DNA of 64,000 nt from Hyphomicrobiaceae bacterium. Its GTDB lineage: Bacteria; Pseudomonadota; Alphaproteobacteria; Rhizobiales; Hyphomicrobiaceae. Position 1 is the stretch's first letter; the number at the start of each line of letters is the position of its first letter. Where the stretch lies: positions 558,001 through 622,000 of the forward strand of contig JALHMB010000003.1 in NCBI GenBank assembly GCA_022844275.1, in the 5' to 3' direction. Below the pieces are notes generated by a model that had not been told where the DNA came from, searched no databases, and saw only the letters and a program-made list of their open reading frames with translations. The translations under genes were made by a program, and so were the position numbers. Positions 35,351 through 45,024 of this stretch are shown in pieces.

Positions 35351-38300
35351 ATGAGGCGGGCATTGGTCATCCTCGGCGTGCTGGTTGTCGCGGCGCTCGC
35401 GACACTGTTCGTCGTACCCGCCATGGTGGATTGGGACCGCTATCGCGGCACGATCGAGGAGGAGGCTTCGCGGCTTGCGGGCCGCGAGGTCCGGATCGGC
35501 GGTAAGATCAACGTCCGCCTGCTGCCAGTGCCATACATCAACATCGAACGCCTCCGCGTCGCGGATACGACGGCCGCCATCGGCGAACCGCTCTTCAAGG
35601 CCGAAGCCGTCAACGTGATGCTCGCGCTCTCCCCGCTCCTCAGCGGCACGATCGAGGCACGTCGGATCGATCTTTCGGGGCCGGTCCTCAATCTTGTGCT
35701 GGACGAGAACGGGAGTGGCAATTGGGCGAGCCTTGCAAGCCGCGGCGGCGATGCACCCGCGCTTCCAGGCCGGATCACATTCGAGGACATTCAGATCAGC
35801 GATGGCGCCCTCGTCATCCGCGAGCCCAAAGGCAACATCAAATCTGCGTTCCGGAAGATCGCCGGCACCGTCTCAGCATCGGCGCTCGAAGGACCTTACC
35901 GCGTCAACCTGAACTATGTCCCCGCGCCGCCGCCTTCTCCTGATGGTCGCACGGACGTCGTCGCGCAGGGAGAGCCCGACGTCCGCGAGCTCCGCCTCTC
36001 GACAGCGCGCCAGGATCCGGACGGCGCCGTGCGCTTCAAAGGTACGGTGCGTGTGCCTGCCCGCAGCCAGAGCTGGGCCGTGGATGCAACGGCTCATGAC
36101 CTCCTCGGTCGCATCCGTGTCGAGGGAAGCCTCACGGCGCGCACGCCTTTCGTTCGGAGCGATCCTGTCGCAGCTCGGGGCCGCTCGACCGCAGCTCCCG
36201 CCATCGTCGAGATCAAGTCGTCGCTGAAGGCCGACACCGCGAGCGCCGAGCTTGCCGACCTCACGCTCACACTCGACGCCGACAACAAGCCTCAGCTCGC
36301 GCAGGGCGCCGCGAAATTCTCCTGGCGCAAGGAGACGACGGCCGAGATCCTCATCAATGCCCGCTGGATCGATATCGACCGCATCATCGGCACGGACGCG
36401 AACACCGCTTCGACGGCGACACTGGCGCGCATCGTCTCAGGTGTTGGCGATGCACTGCCGGGCACTGATCGCCTGCGCGCTCTGCTGCTGCTCGATCAGG
36501 CAACGCTCAACGGCGACGTCATCAGCGCCCTCAAGCTCGAACTGCAGAAAGCCGGCGCGGACGGCTTCGACATCCGTGAGTTCTCCGGCAATCTCCCGGG
36601 CAGCGCGCGCCTCGTGCTCAGCGGCAAGTTGACGCCCGGCGCGACCGAGACCGAATTCGAAGGCCCCGTGACGCTCCGCGGCGCCTCCTTTAACCGCTTC
36701 GTGGCCTGGGCCGGTCGCGGCCGGCAGCCGCCCGAGATCGCGCGTGACGGCCCCTTCGCGCTCGACGTACGCCTCGCCGTCGGCCCGCGTCGCATTGCCG
36801 GACAGGCCATCCGCCTGGAATTGCCGGGCGGCCGCCTGGGCGGGGATGCAAGCTGGACGTCCGTGGCTGCGGGGAAGAACGGGAAGGCTGCCGCCGCAGG
36901 ACCGGTCCTCTCGCTCGCCCTCGACGGTCCCTCGTTCGACATCGGCGCCCTACTGCCGAACGAGCCGCGCCCGGGTGCGTTGCTGAAGTCGATCGTGACG
37001 TCACTCGCCTTTCCTTCGAACGCCCCGCGCGAAACCCTCCTCAAGCCGCTTGGCGGCCTGCAATCCATGGAGCTCAAGCTGCGCTTCGGGCGGCTCGCGA
37101 CGCAGGCCGCGATCTATCACGATGTCGACGCCGAGCTGAGCTGGGATGGCCGGAGTTGGCAGGTGCCGCGTCTCAAGGCGCGCGGCGGCTCTGGCTGGCA
37201 GGTCGATCTAGAAGGCAATCTCGCGAGTGCCGACGACGCCGACCCTGCGGGCTCGCTCGCAGGCGTTGTGATCGGTCCCGACCGAGCCGCCATCGCCGAT
37301 TTTCTGAGCTGGCTCGATGTGCCGGCGACCGGCCTCCTCGATCCGCAACGCCTCGAGCGCATAGCGCCGCTGCGCCTTGCCGGCCGCCTCCAGCTCTCGC
37401 CCAAGGGCCAGCCCGGCGTAACCCGCCTCAACATCGACGGATCGCTCGGCGAGAGTCGCATTGCCGCGAACCTGACGGCGCCGAAGCGTGGTCCGACGAT
37501 CACCGCGCAGCCTCTCGAGATCGACATCACGGGCGATGTGCCGGCCATCACGACGCTCGTCGCGCAGATCGCACCGGACGGCTGGAGCGCGCCGACAGCC
37601 GGCCGCATCGCCATACCCGCACGCCTGACGATCTCTGCCGTCGGCACGCTCGGCGATGGCTTCGAGACGTTGGCAGCGCTTGACAGTGCCGGCGCGCGTG
37701 CCGAGTTGCGCGGCCGTCTCGCGACGCCGGCCGGCGCCATGCCGGAGCTTACGGGCCAGATGTTCGTCACGGGCGAGGATCTCGCGATGATTGTTGCGGC
37801 CACGGCGCTCGGGCGCAGCAGCGGCCTTGCCGGCGTGCCGCTCAATGGCCGCATGGGTGTCGCACTTTCTGACAAGCGGCTGAAGCTTGAGAGCGACGAC
37901 CTGGCGCTCGGCGGTTCGCGCCTCGCTGGCAGTGTCGATCTCGATTTCTCGAAACCGACCAAGCGCCTCGATGCGCGCCTGAGCGCGAACCGCGTGGAGC
38001 TCCCCCGCGCGCTGATGCCCATCCTCGACGAGCGCCCGACCGCCGCTGTCCCCGCCGAGGCGCGGCTGTCCGCTGCGTCGTGGTGGCCCGAGGCTCCTTT
38101 CGACCTCGATCGCCTGGATGGGTTCGAAGGCACCATCGCCATCGATACACCGGAGTTCGTGGTCGCGGACGGAGTCGCCTTGCGCGCCGTCCGCCTCGAA
38201 AGCACGATCAAGCAAGGCACGCTCGATGTCCGTCTGGTCGAGGCTGCAGCGCAGGGCGGCAAGGCGAACGGACGCTTCACGCTCGCGAAGGCCCCGGCCG

Positions 38301-39271
38301 GCGCCGCCCTCAAGGGAAGTTTCCGCATGGACGGCGCGGAGATCGCAAGCACAATGCCCGATGGGCGCGCGCCCCCTCTCGCCGGACGTCTCCAGCTTTC
38401 GCTTGATGTGACCGGCTCGGCACTCACGGTGCGCGGGCTCGTCGCCTCGCTCAGCGGTGCGGGCGAGGCGCGCCTCACCGACGCCGCCCTCAGCCAGCTC
38501 TCGCCGGTGGCCGTCGTCGAAGCGAGCGAGAGTGTGCTCGGTCCACAGGGCTCACTCGCCCCGGGAAACCTAGAGAGAATGATCCGCGAGCGCCTCGGCG
38601 CCGAGCGCATTCCGCTCGGCCGACGCCGCATTCCGCTCACGGTCGCGGATGGTCATGTGCGGACGGCGCCGATCGTTGCCGAGACGAAATCGGGCCGCGT
38701 GACCGGCGCTGCCATCATCGACCTCGACAGCCAGCGCATTGACAGCGAGTGGAAGCTCGACGGCGCCAACGTCGCGCCGCGCGCTGGCGCCAAGTCGCGC
38801 GGTCCCTTGCCTGGCATCTCGGTCATCTGGGCCGGACCGCTCGCGCGGCTCGCCGCCATCGATCCTCAAGTCCAGGTCGATGCGCTCGAGCGCGAACTGA
38901 GCGTGCGACGCATGGAAGGCGAGGTCGACGAACTCGAGCGCCTGCGCCGTCTCGACGAGGACCGCGCGCGCCAGGAGGCCGAGCGCCAGAAGGCGCTCGA
39001 AGCCGAACGTCTCAAGGAGCTGGAGCGCTCGCGTCAGAGCCTGGGCGAGCCGCCGACTTCGACCCAGCCCGCCGCCCAGAACCAGCCTTCAGCCTGGAAG
39101 CCATTCGTCACGACACCTGCGGCTCAACCGGATGGCGCACCGACACCTGCGGCAGGCGCCGCACAGCAGCAGGCTGATCCCGCGCAGGCACCTCCTGCAC
39201 AGGCTCCGCCCAAGCGCCGCCCACCACCGAAGCAGCCTTTCAATCCCTTCTCATCGCTTTGGGCGAACTAG
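35351..39271 (+). CDS. Large AsmA family protein
   Basis: 1306 aa. A short cytoplasmic tail and one membrane helix (residues 4-26, ALVILGVLVVAALATLFVV) lead into VDWDRYRGTIEEEASRLAGR, the classical AsmA start with VRIGGKINVRLLPVPYINIE. The long middle is beta-rich and periplasmic, as in AsmA/TamB/YhdP bridge-like proteins now thought to move phospholipids to the outer membrane. The conserved C-terminal AsmA block is SLSGAGEARLTDAALSQLSP. A charged coiled coil follows (about 1178-1240, VDALERELSVRRMEGEVDEL), then a Pro/Gln/Ala tail ending FNPFSSLWAN. The start at the ATG at 35351 follows AAGGAGAAG; an upstream start would add 33 residues with no AsmA features. Confidence 0.92.
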   Translation: MRRALVILGVLVVAALATLFVVPAMVDWDRYRGTIEEEASRLAGREVRIGGKINVRLLPVPYINIERLRVADTTAAIGEPLFKAEAVNVMLALSPLLSGTIEARRIDLSGPVLNLVLDENGSGNWASLASRGGDAPALPGRITFEDIQISDGALVIREPKGNIKSAFRKIAGTVSASALEGPYRVNLNYVPAPPPSPDGRTDVVAQGEPDVRELRLSTARQDPDGAVRFKGTVRVPARSQSWAVDATAHDLLGRIRVEGSLTARTPFVRSDPVAARGRSTAAPAIVEIKSSLKADTASAELADLTLTLDADNKPQLAQGAAKFSWRKETTAEILINARWIDIDRIIGTDANTASTATLARIVSGVGDALPGTDRLRALLLLDQATLNGDVISALKLELQKAGADGFDIREFSGNLPGSARLVLSGKLTPGATETEFEGPVTLRGASFNRFVAWAGRGRQPPEIARDGPFALDVRLAVGPRRIAGQAIRLELPGGRLGGDASWTSVAAGKNGKAAAAGPVLSLALDGPSFDIGALLPNEPRPGALLKSIVTSLAFPSNAPRETLLKPLGGLQSMELKLRFGRLATQAAIYHDVDAELSWDGRSWQVPRLKARGGSGWQVDLEGNLASADDADPAGSLAGVVIGPDRAAIADFLSWLDVPATGLLDPQRLERIAPLRLAGRLQLSPKGQPGVTRLNIDGSLGESRIAANLTAPKRGPTITAQPLEIDITGDVPAITTLVAQIAPDGWSAPTAGRIAIPARLTISAVGTLGDGFETLAALDSAGARAELRGRLATPAGAMPELTGQMFVTGEDLAMIVAATALGRSSGLAGVPLNGRMGVALSDKRLKLESDDLALGGSRLAGSVDLDFSKPTKRLDARLSANRVELPRALMPILDERPTAAVPAEARLSAASWWPEAPFDLDRLDGFEGTIAIDTPEFVVADGVALRAVRLESTIKQGTLDVRLVEAAAQGGKANGRFTLAKAPAGAALKGSFRMDGAEIASTMPDGRAPPLAGRLQLSLDVTGSALTVRGLVASLSGAGEARLTDAALSQLSPVAVVEASESVLGPQGSLAPGNLERMIRERLGAERIPLGRRRIPLTVADGHVRTAPIVAETKSGRVTGAAIIDLDSQRIDSEWKLDGANVAPRAGAKSRGPLPGISVIWAGPLARLAAIDPQVQVDALERELSVRRMEGEVDELERLRRLDEDRARQEAERQKALEAERLKELERSRQSLGEPPTSTQPAAQNQPSAWKPFVTTPAAQPDGAPTPAAGAAQQQADPAQAPPAQAPPKRRPPPKQPFNPFSSLWAN

Positions 39272-39274
39272 CTT

Positions 39275-39352
39275 CTAGTGTCCCGATTCCGAAGTTCGCT
39301 TGATCTCGATGCTGGCGTGCCAAGCGAACTTCGGCATCAAAAGGGACACTAG
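39275..39352. repeat. Two-arm palindromic element, loop class B (left member of pair 1)
   Basis: Outer arms CTAGTGTCCC (39275-39284) and GGGACACTAG (39343-39352), perfect 10 bases. Inner arms CCGAAGTTCGCTTG (39289-39302) and CAAGCGAACTTCGG (39321-39334), perfect 14 bases. Unequal internal bulges of 4 and 8 bases; loop of 18 bases containing CGATGCTGG (reverse complement of CAGCATCG). It starts 4 bases after the AsmA gene stop. There is no T-run, so it is not a classic terminator. It is related to the elements at 39366, 57962 and 58050. Confidence 0.88.
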
Positions 39353-39365
39353 AATCATAATCTTG

Positions 39366-39440
39366 CTGGTGTGATTTGGATCGAGAAATGCGCTCGACAC
39401 CTACCGCTTGATCTGGCGAATTCCTCGATCATCACACTAG
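39366..39440. repeat. Two-arm palindromic element, loop class A (right member of pair 1)
   Basis: Outer arms CTGGTGTGAT (39366-39375) and ATCACACTAG (39431-39440), one G/T mismatch. Inner arms GATCGAGAAATGCGC (39379-39393) and GCGAATTCCTCGATC (39416-39430), 13 of 15 paired. The loop contains ACCTACCGCTT. It follows the class B element by 13 bases. The rest of the 321-base gap to the next gene (39441-39592) holds only the ribosome-binding site CCAGGAAAGCCC. Confidence 0.8.
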
Positions 39441-39592
39441 ACGCCCGTAGGTGCCGGTGGGGCGAACTGCTGCCGACTTATTCCATTTGCTGCAATTCCG
39501 ACCAAGTGCGCGGTTTGAATGGGCCTGCTCATAGCTCGATCATCCAGCGCTTGCGGCTACGCCGCCGGCCGATGCCACTTCCAGGAAAGCCC

Positions 39593-41695
39593 ATGTCGCG
39601 TCGCAGCACTCTCCGAGCATCCCTTTCCAAGCGCAAGGCCCGCCGCATTGCAGCCGCCGCGATACTCGCAAGCCTCGTCGCGCTGCCCGCTGTCGCGAAC
39701 GAGTTGCCCTTGCGCCGCGTTGTCCTCGCCAGCATCGGCCTTGCCCAGTTCACGCACGCAGGCCCCGCTACCGCCGGCTCGAACATCGATCTCCCCGTGC
39801 GCCTCGACCAGGTCGACGACCTCCTGAAGAGCCTCACTGTCTTCGATCGCGAAGGCGGCATCGGCGCCGTCAGCCTGCCGGGCAAGGCGCCGCTGCAGGA
39901 GCTCTTTCGCGATTTGCCGTTCGGGCCTGAAGCTCTCGGCTCACCGAGCGCGCTCCTCAATGCCCTCGTCGGCAGCGAGATCGAGATCGCTGGACCCGTG
40001 AGCGCCAAGGGTCGCGTCTTCCGTGTCGAGCCTTTCGACGTGCGACTGCCGAACGACGGTGGCACGCTTACGCGCAATCGACTGAGCCTAATGAGCGAGA
40101 GCGGCCTGGTGCAGGCCGTGCTCGAAGAAGTGACCACCCTGCAATTTACCGATCCCCAGGCGCGCGCGCAGATCGAGCGCGCCCTGCAAGGTCTTTCCGA
40201 GAACCGCGCAAAAGAGCGCCGCAAACTCTCGCTCGACATTCTCGGCGAGGGCACGCGCGACATCGCCTTGAGCTACGTGGTCGCCGCGCCGGTCTGGAAG
40301 ACATCCTACCGGCTCGTGCTGCCGAAGGATGGCGGACGCGCAAAGCTCCAGGGTTGGGCCGTTGTAGAGAACCTCACGGGTGGCGACTGGAAGGACGTCG
40401 AGCTGACGCTCGTCTCCGGCAATCCCGTGGCACTGCGCCAGTCGCTCTATACGGCCTTCTTTTCCGATCGCATTGAAGTCCCCGTGACAGCCGGGCAGAA
40501 GGTTCTGCCGAAGCAGGACGACAGCGACGGAAGTGCCGTCGGACGCAGTGCCGACGCCCCCGCACGCCCCGCGCCGCGCATCATGGCGGGCGCTGCTTCC
40601 ATGCAGGAAGCGCAGCGCTATCGATCCGGTCGCGGCTTCGAGGCCGTCGCCCCCGCGAGCGCACCGCCGCCGCCGCCCATTCCGGATGCCCTCGGCACGG
40701 CCGCGATCGCCGCCGAGGCCGAAGAAGCACCGACCCAGCTTCTCTATCGCTTTCCCTCGCGCATCTCGCTCGCGACCGGCCACACCATGATGGTGCCTTT
40801 CCTCGACCGCGAGGTCGCAGCAAGCCGCACATGGCTCTACCAGCCCGACACACACGCGCGACGCCCACTCGCCGCCGTGCGCCTGCGCAATGATGGCGAT
40901 GCCACGCTTCCTGCCGGCATCGTCACGACGTTCGAAGCGGCCGGCGAAGGCGCAACCAACTTCGTCGGCGACGCGCAGCTGCCTCTCCTGCCGCGGGGTA
41001 CCTTCAAGTTCGTCACGCTCGCCCTCGACACCAAGACCGACGTGCGTCGCGAGGACGAAGGTGTGCAGCGCACGACGCTCGGCAAATCTATCAACGGCGA
41101 GCTCACGATCACCACGCGCTCGCGTCGCACCATCAGCTACGAGGTGGTGCCGCCGAACGAGGAGGACCGCGAAGTCATCGTCGAGGAGCCGCGCGCTGCC
41201 GGCTGGACGCCTTCAGCCGACCAGCAGGAGATCGAGGAGACACCGACCCGCTTCCGCTTCAAGATCGATGCGCCCAAGGGTAAGACCGCGAAGTCGAAGC
41301 TCGTCGTCGAACGCACGGACCGCCGCGTCGTACACCTGACGACGCTGGCGCCAGAGCAGATCCTGACAACCATCCAGGGCCTCGAAAACGAGACGCCGGC
41401 ACTGAAGTCGGCCGTCGCCCGGCTCGGTGAGACAATCAGCGAGATCAATCGAGCGCGCGCACAGCGCGGGCAGCTCGAAGCCGAGCGCAAGAAGATCGGC
41501 GAGGATCAGGAGCGCATCCGCCGCAATCTCGGCTCCGTCGGCGCGAATTCGGATCTGGGACGACGCTATCTCGAGTCACTCAAGTCGCAGGAGGAGCGCC
41601 TCGCCGTCATTTCGCGCAGCGAGCAACTGCTCGAAGCCGAGATCGCCGCCCGTCGCAATGTCGCGGAAGAGATAGCTAAGGGGCTGAACCTTTAG
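39593..41695 (+). CDS. Secreted DUF4139 domain protein
   Basis: 700 aa. A basic N-terminus with a signal peptide (RRIAAAAILASLVALPAVANE). The core matches DUF4139: IALSYVVAAPVWKTSYRLVL, GWAVVENLTGGDWKDVELTL, SGNPVALRQSLYTAFF and, later, PFLDREVAASRTWLYQPDTH and NGELTITTRSRRTISYEVV. A low-complexity Pro/Ala segment lies near residues 320-370. The C-terminal 75 residues form a coiled coil (SEINRARAQRGQLEAERKKI). Members are thought to be cell-surface or periplasmic, but no activity is established. I use the ATG at 39593 (GGAAAG ahead) in place of the open frame from 39371, which covers the palindromes. Confidence 0.82.
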   Translation: MSRRSTLRASLSKRKARRIAAAAILASLVALPAVANELPLRRVVLASIGLAQFTHAGPATAGSNIDLPVRLDQVDDLLKSLTVFDREGGIGAVSLPGKAPLQELFRDLPFGPEALGSPSALLNALVGSEIEIAGPVSAKGRVFRVEPFDVRLPNDGGTLTRNRLSLMSESGLVQAVLEEVTTLQFTDPQARAQIERALQGLSENRAKERRKLSLDILGEGTRDIALSYVVAAPVWKTSYRLVLPKDGGRAKLQGWAVVENLTGGDWKDVELTLVSGNPVALRQSLYTAFFSDRIEVPVTAGQKVLPKQDDSDGSAVGRSADAPARPAPRIMAGAASMQEAQRYRSGRGFEAVAPASAPPPPPIPDALGTAAIAAEAEEAPTQLLYRFPSRISLATGHTMMVPFLDREVAASRTWLYQPDTHARRPLAAVRLRNDGDATLPAGIVTTFEAAGEGATNFVGDAQLPLLPRGTFKFVTLALDTKTDVRREDEGVQRTTLGKSINGELTITTRSRRTISYEVVPPNEEDREVIVEEPRAAGWTPSADQQEIEETPTRFRFKIDAPKGKTAKSKLVVERTDRRVVHLTTLAPEQILTTIQGLENETPALKSAVARLGETISEINRARAQRGQLEAERKKIGEDQERIRRNLGSVGANSDLGRRYLESLKSQEERLAVISRSEQLLEAEIAARRNVAEEIAKGLNL

Positions 41696-41713
41696 CTCAT
41701 CGGTTGCAGGCCA

Positions 41714-43555
41714 TCAGGGAGCGAGCTCCGCCGCCTTCTCTTTCACCTCGGTCGGCTCAGTGAAGCCGCCTTCCGCGACGAGGCGGGCGAACAGTCCGCC
41801 CAGCGCCACAAGCTCGCGGAACGTGCCGCGCTCGATGATCCGGCCGTGCTCGAGCACCAGGATCTTGTCTGCATTGGCGACCGTCGAGAGGCGGTGCGCG
41901 ATGATAAAGGTCGTACGCCCCTTGCGCAGCGCATCGAGCGCCCGCTTGATGCGCGCCTCGGTCTCCGCATCGAGGGCGCTCGTCGCCTCGTCGAGAATGA
42001 GGATGGGCGCGTCCTTGAGAATGGAGCGCGCGATGGCTAGCCGCTGGCGTTCGCCGCCCGAAAGCGCGGTACCGCGCTCGCCGATCAGAAAGTCGTAGCC
42101 GCCCTGCTTGCGTATGATGAACTCGTGCGCACCGGCAAGCTCCGCTGCGCGCTGCACTTCCGCATCCGTCGCCTCGGGCTTGCCGATACGGATGTTCTCG
42201 GCAATCGAGCGGTTGAAGAGGCCCGCGTCCTGGAAGACCACGGCCATGGACGACCTCAGCGAGGCCAGCGTCACATCGCGGATATCGAGACCGTCGACCG
42301 TGATGCGTCCGACCTGTGGATCGCGCAGACGCTGCAGCAGGGCGAGGGCGGTGGTCTTGCCGGCGCCCGTATGCCCGACCAAGGCCACCGTTTCCCCGGG
42401 AAGGGCCTCGAAATTCATGTCGTCGATTCCGATCGTGCCATCCGGGAAGCGGAAGGTCAGATCCTCGTAGCGCACATGCCCGCGCGGATGGTCCAGCGCG
42501 CGCGCACCGGGGCGGTCGAGCACCGGGCTCGTCGTATCGACCAGCTCGAAGTAGGCGTCGATGGCCGGCTTCTGCTGAAAGAGCCCGAGGAAGAAATGCG
42601 AGAGACCCTCGAGGCGCGTGATGAGAAGATTGGCGAAAGCAACGAAGCTCACGACCTGACCAACGGTCAGCTCGCCGCGCTGCACGAGGAGTGCGCCAAG
42701 CGCAAAAATGGCGACCATGGTGATGGTCGAGGCGGCGCGCGTCAGCACCATCACGCCGGCCCACCACGAGAGCACGGGATACTGGGCGGCGAGAAGATCG
42801 CTCATGAGATTGCGCAGCGCCTTCGACTCGGCCTCGAAGCGCACGTAGCTCTGCACGACCGTCACGTTTCCGAGCACGTCGCCGACCCGGCCGGCGAGCT
42901 CGCGATGATAGCGCTCCACTTCGCCCTGCTGGTCGATCGTGCGCTTGAATACGAACATATTCGCCGCGAGGTACACGATCCCGAGCCCGAACAGCAGCGC
43001 GGCCATGCGCGCATCGATCGTTATGGCGGTCGGAATCAGGAAACAGAGCGAAACGAGGGCAGCCAAATGCTCGCGCATGAACGCGAGCCAGAGGCCGAAC
43101 AGGCAGTCCGTGCCTTGCTGAATGGCACGGATGACGGCGCCCGAGCCTTTCCGCGCGTGATAGCTGATCGGCAGCGTGATGGCCTGATCGAAGGCCGTGG
43201 CCATGGCGATGAGACGACGGCGATGTGCAAGGCGGTCGGCCGCAAGCGCGACAACCATGCCGGCGAGGATGCCGAACAAGCCCAGGGCCGCCCACACGCC
43301 GATCAGCGAAAACGCACCCGCCCCCGTCGCAAGAGCATCGACGACCCGCCCGAACAGAATCGGTTCGGCCAGCAAGATGACGCCGATGACCACGTTGGCC
43401 ATGACCAAGCTTCCGGCGAGCTTTCGTTCGGGCGCGAGCAGGGCAAGCGCCCGCCGATATGTTGTAACGATGCTCACGCGCGGTAGAGCAACGGACACCT
43501 CTTCAGCACCCGACGCAGATTGCACCTTCGCCGGAGCCTCGGTTGCCTCACTCAT
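41714..43555 (-). CDS. ndvA: ABC transporter, NdvA-type (cyclic beta-1,2-glucan exporter)
   Basis: 613 aa fused permease plus ATPase (half-transporter that dimerises). Six helices at about 45-330, then the nucleotide-binding domain with Walker A GHTGAGKTTALALL, ABC signature LSGGERQRLAIARS, Walker B PILILDEATSALD and switch AHRLSTVANADKI. The family of glucan exporters (NdvA/ChvA) shows the same FGRVVDALATG, HARKGSGAVIRAIQQGTDCLF and SWWAGVMVLTRAASTITM. In rhizobia it exports cyclic glucans made by NdvB for osmotic adaptation and host contact; ndvB is not in the window. Its ATG at 43555 overlaps the stop of the FAD oxidoreductase upstream (ATGA). Substrate is family-based inference. Confidence 0.87.
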   Translation of the reverse strand: MSEATEAPAKVQSASGAEEVSVALPRVSIVTTYRRALALLAPERKLAGSLVMANVVIGVILLAEPILFGRVVDALATGAGAFSLIGVWAALGLFGILAGMVVALAADRLAHRRRLIAMATAFDQAITLPISYHARKGSGAVIRAIQQGTDCLFGLWLAFMREHLAALVSLCFLIPTAITIDARMAALLFGLGIVYLAANMFVFKRTIDQQGEVERYHRELAGRVGDVLGNVTVVQSYVRFEAESKALRNLMSDLLAAQYPVLSWWAGVMVLTRAASTITMVAIFALGALLVQRGELTVGQVVSFVAFANLLITRLEGLSHFFLGLFQQKPAIDAYFELVDTTSPVLDRPGARALDHPRGHVRYEDLTFRFPDGTIGIDDMNFEALPGETVALVGHTGAGKTTALALLQRLRDPQVGRITVDGLDIRDVTLASLRSSMAVVFQDAGLFNRSIAENIRIGKPEATDAEVQRAAELAGAHEFIIRKQGGYDFLIGERGTALSGGERQRLAIARSILKDAPILILDEATSALDAETEARIKRALDALRKGRTTFIIAHRLSTVANADKILVLEHGRIIERGTFRELVALGGLFARLVAEGGFTEPTEVKEKAAELAP

Positions 43556-44871
43556 GCCGGATCTCGTTTCGCGTTGGACGTCTTGCTCTTGCGATGTCGC
43601 TGCGCGCGGCGGTCTTGCCACGTCAGCCACGCGAACACGCCGGGCATGAACCACGGCGTGCCATTGTAGAAGGGCACGGCTGGCGGCGGGCGCATGTCGA
43701 GCGCGGACGTGCCGCCTTCCTCGCCAAGCACCTGCCAGGCGGCCTTCTGCCCGGCCCAGCGCGCCCACACCACACCCGAGCCGCAGTAGCCGGCGGCATA
43801 GCGCATGCCCTGGCGCGAGAAAATGCGCGGAATCATGTCGCGGTTCATGGCGACATGCCCGAACCAGCTATGCGTCAGCTCGACATCCTCGACCTCGGGG
43901 AAGATATCGACCAACGCCTGGCGCAGGTGATCCGTCGGCCAAGTAGGATCGCCGGCGATCGTCCCATCGCGGCCGCCGAAGAGAATGCGTCGGCCGTCCG
44001 GCGAGGGGCGGTAGTAGTAGTGCAGCTTGCGCGTCTCGGAGAGCATCATGCGCTTCGGCATGAGCTGACGCATGAGATTGTCGGAGAGCGGGGCCGTCGC
44101 GATGATGCGGCTCCTGACTGGCACGAGGCGCCGGCGCAGCCAGCGGTCCGAGCGATCCGTGTAGCCATTCGTGCCGGCAATGACATGGCGGGCCCGGACG
44201 CGACCGCGCGCCGTCTCGACCTCGTAATCGAGACCATCGTTGCGAATGCCGAGCACGGCCGTCTCGCCATGCACGATCGCACCTGCCGCCTGCGCAAGAC
44301 GCAACATGCCTGCATGAAGCTTCGCCGGGTGCAGCCCGCCGATATCCATGCGCACGGAGCCGCCGTGATAGTAGTCCGTACCGAGGTAGTCCCGCTGCTT
44401 GGCGCGCGGCACGGCATAGGCCGTAATGCCCGTGGTCGCCACGAGCATGTCGGCGTCCCGGGCAAGGCGCTCGTAGTCGCCCGCCGTCGAGGCCCCGGCA
44501 AAGCGCCCTGTGATGGCAAAATCGCAGTCGATGCCCTCGCGCGTGATGAAATCTGCGAGATCCTCGCGCGCTGTCTTGGCCTCGAGGAGCAGCGCGCGCG
44601 CCGCAACCTCCCCAAACTTCTTCGAAAGCTCGTCGAAGGACGGGCGGAGATTGCCGCTCGCGATGCCGCCATTGCGGGTGGAAGCACCCTCGCCCGGCCG
44701 CATCTTGTCGAAAACCTGAACGCTGCGTCCGGCGCGGGCCAACGTGATCGCGGCGGAAAGGCCAGTGTAGCCAGCCCCAACGATGACGACATCGCACTTC
44801 GAGCGCACCGGCTCGCGAGGAAGCGTCGCCGGAGGGGCGGCCTCCCACCAGTAAGGATCGGATCTGATCAT
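43552..44871 (-). CDS. FAD-dependent amine/amino-acid oxidoreductase (DadA/PuuB family)
   Basis: 439 aa. Dinucleotide-binding loop CDVVIVGAGYTGLSAAITLA at residues 26-45, then STRNGGIASGNLRPSFDEL, typical of gamma-glutamylputrescine oxidase-like proteins. The C-terminal part has RILFGGRDGTIAGDP, SWFGHVAMNRDMIPRI and YAAGYCGSGVVWARWAGQ. It oxidises an amine or imino acid using FAD. Start MIRSDPYWWE (ATG at 44871) fits homologues, which begin DPYWW; a longer frame to 44973 runs into the palindrome at 44946. It overlaps the exporter gene by 4 bases, so the two are one operon, an unusual pairing. Confidence 0.87.
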   Translation of the reverse strand: MIRSDPYWWEAAPPATLPREPVRSKCDVVIVGAGYTGLSAAITLARAGRSVQVFDKMRPGEGASTRNGGIASGNLRPSFDELSKKFGEVAARALLLEAKTAREDLADFITREGIDCDFAITGRFAGASTAGDYERLARDADMLVATTGITAYAVPRAKQRDYLGTDYYHGGSVRMDIGGLHPAKLHAGMLRLAQAAGAIVHGETAVLGIRNDGLDYEVETARGRVRARHVIAGTNGYTDRSDRWLRRRLVPVRSRIIATAPLSDNLMRQLMPKRMMLSETRKLHYYYRPSPDGRRILFGGRDGTIAGDPTWPTDHLRQALVDIFPEVEDVELTHSWFGHVAMNRDMIPRIFSRQGMRYAAGYCGSGVVWARWAGQKAAWQVLGEEGGTSALDMRPPPAVPFYNGTPWFMPGVFAWLTWQDRRAQRHRKSKTSNAKRDPA

Positions 44872-44945
44872 CGGAGGTTTCTGGGGCTCGGGTTGTATCA
44901 GGCGCTTTCGGACGGCTACGGCTCGGGCAGTAGAACGCGCGAAAA

Positions 44946-44983
44946 CGCAAAATGATTGACCGTTTGAAGTCAATCATTTTGCG
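44946..44983 (-). terminator. Perfect 15-base AT-rich hairpin after the metallo-hydrolase gene
   Basis: CGCAAAATGATTGAC (44946-44960), 8-base loop, GTCAATCATTTTGCG (44969-44983). On the minus strand it stands about 42 bases downstream of the Tat metallo-hydrolase gene and is followed by TTTTCGCGCG, so it can act as a rho-independent terminator. It is strikingly AT-rich for this genome and does not share the arm motif of the palindrome pairs. Confidence 0.65.
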
Positions 44984-45024
44984 CGTGCCGTGGAGCCGCA
45001 GAGCCCCTATTTGACGCCGGCTGC

